64,000 bases of DNA, taken from positions 5,146,001 through 5,210,000 of the forward strand of contig NZ_CP080378.1 in NCBI RefSeq assembly GCF_019443445.1. Direction: 5' to 3'. This DNA is from Massilia sp. PAMC28688 (GTDB lineage Bacteria > Pseudomonadota > Gammaproteobacteria > Burkholderiales > Burkholderiaceae_D). Below, piece by piece: positions 33,301 through 45,300 of the stretch. Position numbers and translations under genes: made by a program. Position 1 is the first letter of the stretch. The number at the start of each line of letters is the position of its first letter. The notes below the pieces were generated by a model. That model did no database searches. It worked only from the letters and a program-made list of their open reading frames with translations, and was not told where the DNA came from.

Positions 33301-36300
33301 CACCATGACCGAATCGAAGCCATAGGCTTCGAAGCGTTCGCCTGTATCGACGTGGGCTGGATCGAGCTTGATTTCCTCTCCCACCAGCGCCTGCAGGAAG
33401 CGTTCGGTGTGGCCCAGCAGGGAACCGGCGCCGGGACCGTCGCCGGTTGTTGAAGGCGCCGGCGAAGCTGAGGCGGCCCGCCGTACATGCGCGTCGATAC
33501 GCGCAGCGTCGCCATAAACTGCCATGGCCTGGTCCACGCCAGATGCGAGCAGCGCTTCGAAGCACTGCAGGCCAAGGGCCGTCGGCAACGCGCGCAGGCC
33601 CGTTTCCTGGGCAATCAAGGACTCGGTGGCAGGGTCAATCCGCATGCCGCCTTCCATCCACAGCGGCCAGTTGATTGACAGGGTTTGCCCGGAACGCTGC
33701 CCCTGCCGGCGCCAGACTTCGCGCAGCTGTGCAAAGCTGTCCATGAAGTGGTTGCCGTAGGCGTAGTCGCACTGGCCGGGATTGCCCGTTTGCGCCGCCA
33801 CCGACGAGAACAGCACGAACCAGTCCAGGGCATCCTCGCGCGTAGCCAGGTCCAGCTGAATGGTGCCGTCAATCTTGGGCGCCAGCACCTGGGCCATGTC
33901 TTGCGCGTTCTTCTTGAGCACAAAGGCATCGCGCGTGACGCCGGCCGCGTGGATGACGCCATCGATGGCGCCAAAGTGTTCCCGCGCCTGCCGCACCAGC
34001 GAGTCCACATCGGCGGCGCGCGATACGTCGGCGCGAATGTAGCGCACCTGCGCGCCGTGCGCGCACAGGCCGGCCATGGCCTGCTGCTGCGCCGGCCCCG
34101 CTTCGCCGCGCCCCGACAGGATCAGGCGCGCCTTGAACTGGCTGGCCAGGTAGCTGGCAAATACCAGGCCCAGTCCTCCCAGACCGCCAGTGATCAGGTA
34201 CACCCCGCCCTGGCGCACCGGCAACGCCTCGCTTGCCGCGGGCGTGAACGGCAGCAGCGAGCGCACCAGGCGCTCGGTTCCTTTTTCGTTGTGCGTCATG
34301 CGCACTGCCCCTGGCGTCGCATGCAGTTCTGCCAGCAGGGCACCGGCCAGCGCTGTCCACGCAGGCTGCTGATCCTCGCTGTGCACTTGCAGCTCCAGCG
34401 TGGTACCGGAAAAACGGGGATTTTCAGCGGCGAGCGAACGGAAAAAGCCACCCAGCGCGCTGCCATATGGCGCTGGCGCTGCCGCCGAGGATACCGAAAC
34501 CGACAGCATGCGCAAGTCTGAAGCAATCCGCTGGACTTGCCACACTTTACAAAGACGCATCAAGGCATACACGCCACCTTGCATCCTGGCGTCGCCAAGC
34601 GGACGTGCATGATCACTCCAGCAGGCGTTTTCATGAATGACCGCCGCCGGCAGCCGTCCCTGCGTCCGCAGCGCATCAAGCAGCTGGCCGAAATGCGCCT
34701 CGCTGGATGGATTGAGCACAAAGGAACCGGCACCATCTTCGCTGAACCCATCGCCCCATGATGCGTGCACCAGCGCCGCACCGGTATGGCGCAGGGAATC
34801 GGCCAGCCCACCGGAGACACCGAGCAGCAGGATTGGGCCGGCAGGCAGCTCATGCGCTTTAACTTGCTCCGGCGTCCACTGCGGGCGGTAGAACAGCAGG
34901 CTGTCTGACTGCGTGCCCCCCGCAGGCTTGGCCTGCACAATGGCGGCACCGCTGCCTGGCGTCACCCAGTAGCGCTCGCGCGCGAACGGATAGGTAGGCA
35001 GCGCAACACGCCGTGGCGAGGCATGGCGCGGCAGCTGGCGCCAGTCGATGTCCGCTCCCAGTGCCCATAGCTGCGCCAGCCGCGCAAGGTCGCGCTGTGC
35101 CAGCAGCTGGGCTGCAAAGCTTTCGCCGGCGCCCGAGAGCAGGTCGCCGACCTGGTCGCGCAGGCCACGCGCATCGCCCTGCACCACGCCGTCCGGCAGC
35201 GGCAGCTGCTTGCCACCTGTCTTTTCAGGCAGGGCAAGCCACTGTGCAAGGCGCTCTGCCAGCTCGGCGAAATCATTGGCCACGATGGCCAGGCGTGTGT
35301 TGAGAGCCACGCGTCCCACCTGCATCGTGTAGGCGACATCGGCCAGGCTGGCTGCGGCCGGGGTGGCCACCCAGCGGGCCAGCGCCGCCGCATAGCGGCG
35401 CAGGCCCGCGGCGTCCCGCGCAGAGATGATCACCAGCTGAGGCGCCGCCATTGGCGCCGGTGTACTGTGCTGCACCACTTGGTCCAGCACGATATGGGCG
35501 TTCGATCCACCGGCACCAAAGGAGCTGACGCATGCGCGCCGCACGTGCTGATCACGCGGCGTCCAGTCGGCCAGCTGCTTTTGCACCGCAAACGGCGAGG
35601 CAGCAAAATCAATGTAGGGGTTTTCCACCTGCGCGTGCAGGGAGGGCACCAGCTGGCCATGCTGCATCTGCAGCAGCACCTTGCTTACTGCTGCAACGCC
35701 TGCCGCAGCTTCCAGGTGGCCGATGTTGGATTTCACCGAGCCGATCGGGCAGGACTGCGGTGCGCAGCCGGCGTCGGCAAACGCTGCCAGCAGCCCCTTC
35801 ATTTCAATCGGATCACCCAGTGCCGTGCCGGTGCCGTGCGCTTCCACGTAGTTGACGCTGGACGGCGCCACGGCGCCGCGTGCCAGCACCTCGCGGATCA
35901 ACTGGCCCTGCGCGGAAGGATTGGGAACGCTGTAGCCATTGGTCTTGCCGCCGTGGTTGACGCCACTGGCGCGGATCACGGCATATACATGATCGCCGTC
36001 GCGCAGTGCATGATCCAGGCGCTTGAGCACCAGTGCACCCACGCCTTCACCCGGCACGTAGCCGTCACCGCCCGCGCCGAAGCTGCGGCAGCGGCCATCG
36101 CTGGCCAGGAATTTACCTTCACTCAGGCCCAGGTATTTCTGCGGGTGGATCGACACGTTCACGCCGCCGGCAATGGCGGCATCGCTGTCACCGCTGCGGA
36201 TCGACTCGCACGCCAGATGGATAGCCGTCAGGGACGAGGAGCACATGGTATCGAGCGCCATGCTCGGGCCATGCCAGTCGAACACGTAGGAGACACGGTT

Positions 36301-39300
36301 GGCGATCGACGCGTGCGATGACCCGGCCACGCCGGTGCCGCCACGGTGCGCCGCATCGAGCCCCACCAGATCATACTGGGCCCACATCACGCCCACGAAT
36401 ACGCCCATGCGGCTGCCGGCCAGGTGCTGCCTGCTGTACCCGGCATCCTCAATCGCCTTCCAGGTGGTCTGCAGGAACAGGCGCTCCTGCGGATCGATGC
36501 GCTCTGCCTCCATTGGCGAAATGCCGAAGAACAGCGGGTCGAAGCAGTCCACATCGCTGATGAAGCCACCCCACTTGGCATAGCTCTTGCCCGCCTGGCT
36601 GCGGTCTGCGTCATAGAAGCCATCGAGCTCCCACCGCTCGGCCGGAATCTCGGTGATGCAATCCTTGCCCTGACTGAGGTTTTCCCAATACGCAGCCAGG
36701 TCGGCCGCCTGCGGATACTGGCCGCTGACGCCGACGATGGCAACTTCCACCCGTCCCGGGCCGACTTCTGGATCGGCAGCGGCGAACCGGCGCCGCGTAC
36801 GGGCCGCCGGCGCCGGCTCAGGCGGTGCCGCCATCGCAGGCGCAGCCGCCGGGGCCTGGCCGGCGTGGAACAGCCGGCCCAGTGTGGCCGCATGGTCAAG
36901 CACGAAGTAGCGGGCCAGCGCTTCCAGGCTCTGGTATTCAAACAGCAGTGTCTTGGACAGCGGGCCGAAGGTCTGCTCCAGCACCCGCACCAGGTCCATC
37001 GACATGACCGAGTCGATGCCGTAGGTTTCCAGCGGTGCGCGCACGTCGATGCGGCTGGCGGGCATCTGCAGGATACCTGCCAATGCCTTGCGCAGGAATT
37101 CCTGCGCCGGCGCCTCCAGCGCTGCGGCTTGCGGCGCCGGCAGCGAGGCCGCCGCGGCGGGAGGCTCGGAGCGCGGGCCCTGTCCCAGGTAGCGGCGCAA
37201 TTTGGCCGGTTCACCCTGCACCAGCAATACCTGGGCTGCGCCCTGCGCCAGTGCGCCGTACAGCGCCTGCAGGCCCGCGGCGGTGGACAGCGGCTGCATG
37301 CCAAGTGTGCGCAGGCGCGAAAGGCTGCCGTCGTCAACCGCCATGCCGCCCTGCTCCCACAGCGGCCAGTTGATAGCCACCGTGCGTCCCTGCCGCTCGC
37401 CGCGCGCCACCAGATCGTTGCGGTGCGCTGCAAACTGGTCCATGAAACCGTTGGCTGTAGCGTAATCAGCCTGGCCAGCATTGCCAAGCGCGGAAGCCAG
37501 TGATGAGAACAGCACCATGAAGTCGAGCGCCAGGTGTGCGCTGGCCGCGTCCAGGTTGACCGTGCCACTGACCTTGGGACCGAGCACGCGGTCAAATTCA
37601 GCCGCCGTCTTTTTAAGGATCAAGCTGTCCGACACCTGGCCCGCGCTGTGGATGATGCCGGCCAGCGGACCACGCTCGCGCACGATGCCGTCAACCAGCG
37701 CCGCAACGGCGCCTGCGTCCTCCAGGTCCAGCTGGCGGTAATGGGCGCGGACTCCAAGCTGGTCCAGCTGCTTCCGGCGTGTCGCATCCAGGGCGCCGCG
37801 CCCGGTCAGCACGACCTGCGCGCCCGCCGACCGGCCAAGGATTTCCCGGGCAAACAACTGGCCCAGGCCACCCAGGCCGCCGGTGACAAGGTAGACACCG
37901 TCGTCGCGCAAGGCCACCGGCCAGGCTGCGCCTTTCCAAGGCTGCTCCTGCCAGGCGCACACTTCACGGCGCCCGCCGTGGTAGCGCACCATGACGTCGG
38001 CGCCCTCATTGGCCAGCAATGCGGCCAGCGTATCGGCGCCAATGCCGGCTTCGACCAGCACCACCTGGCCGAGCAGCAGGGGATTTTCCTGGCTGGCCGT
38101 GCGCAGCAGGCCGGCCAGGCCAGCCAGCAGTGCGCCGCCGGCGTCCGGCACGACCACTTGCACCAGCGTGGGGCCGGCAAGCCTCGACTGAAGCAAGGCC
38201 TGGATCTGCTCAAAACAGGCCGTTGCCAGCGCCGCGAAACGAGCAGCCGTGCCATCTGCCTTGCTGTGCATATGCTGGCAGCGGCTCGTTGGCAGCAAGG
38301 CTTCCAGGGCGAGGACATCGACCTGCGGCAGCTCCAGCAGCCACACATGGCGCGGCCCGGCGGCCGGTGCCGGAGCTGCTGCCGCTTCCCACACAGGCAC
38401 GGCCCACAGCAGGCCGGAAACCTCCGAATCCACCGCCCGCACACTGAAGCCGCGCAGCTGCACGCGGACGTCGCCCTGTTCATCGCACAAGTCGATGTCC
38501 AGCTTGCGCAGCGATGCAAGCGAGCCTTCGCTTTCACGCACCCATGCCCGCATGTTCGCGATGCAGGGCCCGTACACGCACACTGTCTCCACGGCATAGG
38601 GGAGCATCAGCGGCGCATCGACCTGTTCGCTCAGCAGGCCCATACAGGCTTGCAGGGCAGCGTCCACCAGGCTTGGATGGAGCACGTAGGCAGCGCTATC
38701 GGCTTCCAGCGCCGCTGGCAGCTGCAGGCTGGCCAGCAGCTGGCCGCTGCCCAGCGTCAGCGCCCGCACGGCGCGGTGCCCGGCGCCGTATTCCAGGCCC
38801 CTGGCGGCAAGTTGTGCGTACAGCGCTTCCGCTTCCACCACGCCACCCTGCATCTGCAATTCCAGTTCGGCCAGTGCCAGCGCGGCAGGCACCATCGCCG
38901 CCACATGGCACGCGCGGCCATGGCAATGCACGTGCTCATGGCCTGCGTCATCGCGGCTATAGACCTCGAACTCCACTTCGCCGCCTTCGCCAGCCTGCAG
39001 GCCTATGTCGATGCGGGTGCGTCCTGCCACAGTCAGCGGGCGGGCCCACACCACCTGGCGCAGCTCCATCGCCCCCTGCTGCCGCGGCAGCGCCAGGGCA
39101 GTGGCCGCGCGCGCCATCTCCAGGTACGCAACCGCCGGCAGCACGGCGCGCGTGGCCTGGCCGCCAAAGCGCACCTGATGGTCAGCCAAAAAGAATTCAC
39201 TGCCTTCAAACCAGCTTGCATAGCCCTGCTCATGCAGGTCGGAAGTATTGGCGTGGACCAGTGGATGCAGCGCGGCGCCGGTGCCTGCGGCAGCTGGCGC

Positions 39301-42300
39301 CGTCTCGATCCAGTAGCGCTCCTGGGCAAATGGATAGGCCGGCAGGCTTACGCGGCGCGGGAGCGCGCCTGCATAGAGCTTGCTCCAGTCCAGGTCCAGC
39401 CCACCGGTCCACAGTTCGACCAGCTTGCCCAGCTTGCGGCGTGCGATCCATTTGTCGATCGCCTCCTTCATGTCTTCGTCCTGGCTGATCAGGCCCATGC
39501 CGTCGCGGCTGCGCCTTGCCTGGCCGGTGTGCAAGCCTTCAACCTCGTGCCTGCCGGCGACGAATGCCGCCAGCCGCTGGCACAGCTGGCCAGCGTCGGC
39601 GGCAAGGATGCCAAGCCGCTCATCCATCGCCTCACGCCCCAGCTGCAGCGTGGCTGCCACCGCCGCCAGGTCCAGCGTTTCGCCCTGCGCCTGCACATGG
39701 TCCAGCAGGTCCTGCGCCTTCTGGCGCAGCTGCGCAGCGGTACGCGCGGACAGCACAAAAACCGTTTGGGCATCGGAGGCCGGCACCGCCGGTGTGCGCT
39801 GCCGGTACTCCTGCACGATCACGTGTGCGTTCGAGCCGCCCGCGCCAAATGACGACAGGCCGGCTATGCGGTCGATCTCACGCCCGTCCACTACGGGACG
39901 TTCCCACGCCGTCAGGCTGCGGTTGACCACAAAGGGCGTCTGCTCGAAATCGATATGCGGATTGAGGGTGTCGGCATGCAGCGACGCGGCGATTTCGCCG
40001 TGGCGCATCTGCAGCAGCACCTTCATGAGGCCTGCGATCCCGGCGGCCGACTCGCAATGGCCGATGTTGGACTTGGCCGAGCCTATGCGGCAAAAGCCGG
40101 TGTCCTGCGTATGCTGGCCAAACGCCCTGGCCAGGGCCGCGATTTCAATCGGGTCGCCCAGTTTGGTGCCGGTGCCATGCGCCTCCACATAGCTGATGTG
40201 GCGCGCATCGATCCCGGCGTCGGCCAGCGTGCGCGCGATTGCGCTGCTCTGGGCCAGCGGATTGGGCACCGTGTAGCCATTGGTCTTGCCGCCGTGATTG
40301 AGGCCGCTGCCGCGAATCACGCCGTAGATCGTATCGCCATCGCGCTCGGCCTCGGACAGGCGCTTGAGTATCACGACGCCGACGCCCTCACCGGGGATGT
40401 AGCCATCGCCACCTTCGCCAAAGCTCTGGCAATGGCCGTCGCTGGAGATAAACTGGCCCGCCGACAGTGTCAGGTACTTGTGCGGGTGGATGGTCACATT
40501 GACGCCACCGGCAATGGCCATGTCGGTCCGGCCCAGTTTCAGGTCCTGGCACGCAAGATGGATGGCCGTCAGCGAGGAAGAACACATGGTATCGAGCGTC
40601 ATGCTCGGGCCATGCAGGTTCAGGGCGTAGGATACGCGGTTCGCGATGCTGGCCGTGCTGCCGCCCACCGGCGTGCCCTGCCCCTGCGCCCCGAACAGCT
40701 GGTACTGGCTGTACATGACACCTGCATACACGCCGACCTGGCCGGCCAAATCGCCTTCTCGCGGCAGCTGCAGGCTGGCCCGCGTGTAGCCGGCGTCTTC
40801 CATCGCCATCCAGGCGTGCTGCAGGAACAGGCGCTCCTGGGGATCGATGTAGCGCGCCTCGCGCGGGGAGATGTTGAAGAATAAGGGGTCGAACTGGTCC
40901 ACCCCTTCGATGAAGCCACCCCATTTGCTGTAGTGGCGCCCCGGCTCGGTGCGGTCGGCGCTGAAATACTCGCGCCAGTTCCAGCGTTCGGGCGGCACCT
41001 CGGTCACGCAATCGAGGCCGTCGCGCAGGTTGCGCCAGAAGGCGTCGAGGTCGCGCGCTTGGGGATAGCGCCCGCTCATGCCAATGATGGCCACCGCTTC
41101 ATCAGTCCTGGCCGCGGCAACACGCGCCTGGCTGTTGCTGCGGCCGGACTTCCTGCGCCCGCTGGCAGGGGAACGTGCCGCCGGCGCGGGCGCTGCCGGC
41201 AACGATACAGGCTGTGCGAACAGGGTGGCCAGGCGCGCGCCGTGCGCGCCGATGAAAAAGCGCGCCAGCCCGGCCAGGGTCTGGTGCTCGAACAGCAGCG
41301 TCTTGGACAGTGCGCCGAAGGTTTTCTCCAGTTCCCGCACGAGACTCATGGACATGACGGAATCGATGCCGTATGTCTCAAGTGGCGCATGGACGTCGAT
41401 CCGCCCGGACGAGAGCTGCAAAATGGCGGCCAGCTGCCTGCGCAGGTAATCCTGGGTCCGTTCTTCGAGAGCAGCGCCGGACATGGCTGGCGCCGCCAAC
41501 GCGCTTGCCACCGGCGGCTCCGCCGGGGCAGCAAGCATGGAGCGGAGCTTGACCAGCTCGCCCTGAACGACCAGCACCTGGCTTGCGCCAAGCGCGAGGG
41601 CGCCGTGCAAGGCTAGCAGGCCCACCCGCGATTGCAGCGGGACCATGCCGCCGGCGCGCAGCAGTGCGACGCTGCCCGGGTCCAGCCGCATGCCGCCCTG
41701 CTCCCACAGCGGCCAGTTGATGGCAACCGTGCGCCCCTGGCGTTCACCGCGCGCCACCATGGCATTGCGGTGCGCCGCATACTGGTCCATGAAGCCATTG
41801 GCGCTGGCATAGTCGGCCTGGCCGGCATTGCCAAGCGCAGAGGCCAGTGATGAAAACAGGACCATGAAGTCCAGCGCCAGGTCGGCGCTTGCCGCATCCA
41901 GGTTGACAGTACCTGCCACCTTGGGCCCAAGCACGGCATCGAATTGGGCGGCGGTCTTGTTGAGGATGAAGCTGTCGGCTACCTGCCCTGCACTGTGGAG
42001 GATGCCGGCCAGCGGGCCCAGCTCGCGCCCAATGGCGGCGATGAGCGCCGCGACCGCGCCCGCATCTTCCACATCCAGCTGGCGGTAATGCGCCCTGCCT
42101 GCGCCGCCCAGCTCATCGAGCTGAGACTGGCGCCCATCGGGCGCGCCGCGCCCGGTGAGCACCACCTGGGCGCGCGCCGTGCTGGCGAGGATATCGCGCG
42201 CAAACAGCTGCCCCAGCCCACCGAGACCACCAGTGACGAGGTATATGCCATCCTCGCGAAACCCGACCGGCCACGGCGCATCCCGCCCTGGCTGCTCCTG

Positions 42301-45300
42301 CCAGGTGCGCACTTCGCGCCGTCCACCCTGGTAGCGCACCAGTGGCTCGCTGCCGCTACTGCGCAGCAGCTGCGCCAGCGCGGCTGCGTCCATTCCCGGC
42401 TCCACCAGCACGAGCTGGCCGAGCACGTGCGGATTTTCCTGGCTGGCCGTGCGCAGCAGACCCGAAAGGCCTGCCAGCAGCGCGCCGTCCGCGTCCGGCA
42501 CGACCACCTGCACCAGGGTCGATGCGTGAACGCCGCCGTGCAGCAAGCCTTGCAGCTGTGCGAAACAGGCCATGGCCAGTTCGCGGTAGCGCCCCGCTGC
42601 ATCCCCGGCAGCGCTGTGCAAGTGAGTGCACCGGGTCGATGGCAGCCCCATTTCCATCACGCTCGCGTCAAGCTGTGGCATCTGCAGCAGCCAGACCTGA
42701 CGCTGTTGCACGCCCGGCGCGGCGGCCGGCCGCGCAGTTTCCCAGGCCGGCACTGCCCACAACAGCGAAGGCGCCCCGGTTTCTACCGCGCGTACGCTGA
42801 AGCCGCGCAGTTCCACGCTGACCTGGCCGCTCTCGTCGCACAGGTCGATATCGAGCTTGCGCATGGCAGCGCCGGATCCTGCACTCTCGCGTACCCAGGC
42901 CAGCATGCGCTCCGAGCACGCCGCTACCACGCGTACCGATGCAAGGGCGTATGGCAGCATCAGCGGCGCACCATCCTGCTCAGACAGCAAACCCATGCAC
43001 GCCTGAAGCGCGGCATCGAGCATGCTCGGATGCAGGACATAGGCAGACGCTGCACCCTGCAGTTCACGCGGCAGCTGAAGCCGTGCCAGCAGCTCGCCCT
43101 GGCCGCGCGCCAGCGAAGTTACTGCCTGGTGCGCCGAGCCGTATTCCAGTCCCATCGCACGCAGCCGGGCATACAGTGCATCAGCCGGTACCGCGTCGCC
43201 CTGCATCCGCAATTGCAGCGCCGGCAGGTCCAGTGCATGCAGACCGGCCTCCACATAAGCCGCCTGACCCTGGCAGTGGACCCGTTCATCACCGTCCTGC
43301 CCCTCGCTGAAAATCTCGAAGTCAATCTCGCCCGGCGCGCCCGCCTGCAGCGCAATACTGACCTTGGTGGGACCATCGACCAGCACCGGCTGGGCCCATA
43401 CGGTCTGCCGCAGTTCCAGGCACATTCCCGGCACAGCCGGCACCGCCAGGCGCACTGCCTCGCGCGCCATTTCGAGGTAAGCGACGGCGGGAAGGACCTT
43501 GCGGCTGCCGGCGCCGTCGATCCTCACCTGGTGGTGAGCCAGGAACGGCTCCTGTCCGTCAAACCAGCTGCTGTAGCTTTGCTCGAGCATGTCCGAAGTA
43601 TTGGCATGCAGGAGGGGATGCAGGACTGCGGTGGCCTTGCGCTCACCCAGCAGCGACAAGTCGATCCAGTGGCGTTCACGCGCGAACGGATAGCTCGGCA
43701 GGCTCACGCGGCGCGGGGCAGTGCCGCTGTAAAGGCGCGACCAGTCCAGGTCCAGCCCCTTGCTCCACAATTCCAGCAGCTTGCCCAGCTTGCGGCGCGC
43801 AATCCACTTGTCGATCGCCTCTGCCATATCATCGTCCTGGCCAATCTGGCCAAGGCCCTCGCCGTTGCGCCTGACCTGGCCGCGGTACATCTCGCCCTGC
43901 TCCTGACGACCCTGCACGAAAGCGGCCAGCTGGGCGCGCAGTTGCGCCGCGCTGTCCACCACCATGGCGAGCCGTTCATCCATGGCCTCGCGCCCCACCT
44001 GCAGGGTGTAAGCGACGGCGGCAAGGTCGAGCGCGTCGCCTTCCTGCTCGACATGGTGCAGCAAATCGCGCGCCCGCTGGACCAGCTGTTCCCCGGTCCT
44101 GGCCGACAGCACGATCGCCTGCGCGCCGCCTTGTTCCGCAGCGTGGGCCGGGCGGCGATATTCCTGCACGATCATGTGGGCATTGGAGCCCCCGGCGCCG
44201 AATGACGACAGGCCGGCAATGCGGTCGATCTCACGCCCGTCCACCACGGGACGCTCCCACGCCATCAGGCTGCGGTTGACGACAAATGGGGTCTTGTCGA
44301 AATCAATGTGCGGATTGAGGGTGTCGGCATGCAGCGACGCGGCGATTTCGCCGTGGCGCATCTGCAGCAGCACCTTCATGAGGCCCGCAATGCCGGCGGC
44401 CGACTCGCAATGGCCGATGTTGGACTTGGCCGAGCCTATGCGGCAAAAGCCCTTTTCCTGCGTGTGCTGGCCAAAGGCCCGGGTCAGCGCCGCAATTTCA
44501 ATCGGGTCGCCCAGCTTGGTACCAGTGCCATGTGCCTCCACATAGCTGACGTGGCGCGCGTCGATGTTCGCGTCTGCCAGCGTGCGCGCGATTGCGCTGC
44601 CCTGGGCCTGCGGATTGGGCACCGTGTAGCCATTGGTCTTGCCGCCGTGATTGAGGCTGCTGCCACGGATCACACCATGGATCGTGTCACCGTCACGCTC
44701 GGCCTCGGACAGGCGTTTGAGCACCACAATGCCCACGCCTTCGCCAGGGATGTAACCGTCGCCGCCTTCGCCAAAGCTCTGGCAGTGGCCATCGCTGGAG
44801 ATGAACTGGCCGGCCGAGAGCATCAGGTACTTTTGCGGATGGATCGTCACGTTCACGCCGCCCGCAATGGCCATGTCGGTACGCCCGAGCTTGAGGTCCT
44901 GGCAGGCCAGGTGGATGGCGGTCAGCGAGGACGAGCACATGGTATCGAGCGTCATGCTCGGCCCGTGCAGGTTCAGGGCATACGAAACGCGGTTGGCGAT
45001 GCTGGCGTAGCTGTTCGCAATCGGCATGGTGGTACCCGCGGCGGCGGCCTGCGCGCCAAAGAGCTGGTACTCGCCATACATCACGCCCGCATAGACACCG
45101 ACCTGGCCCGCCAGGTCACCCTCGCGCGCCAGCTGCAGGCCGGCCCGCGTGTAGCCCGCGTCTTCCATCGCCATCCAGGCGTGCTGCAGGAACAGGCGCT
45201 CCTGCGGATCGATGTAGCGCGCCTCGCGCGGGGAGATATTGAAGAACAGGGGATCGAATTCGTCCACGCCTTCGATGAAGCCGCCCCACTTGCTGTAGTG

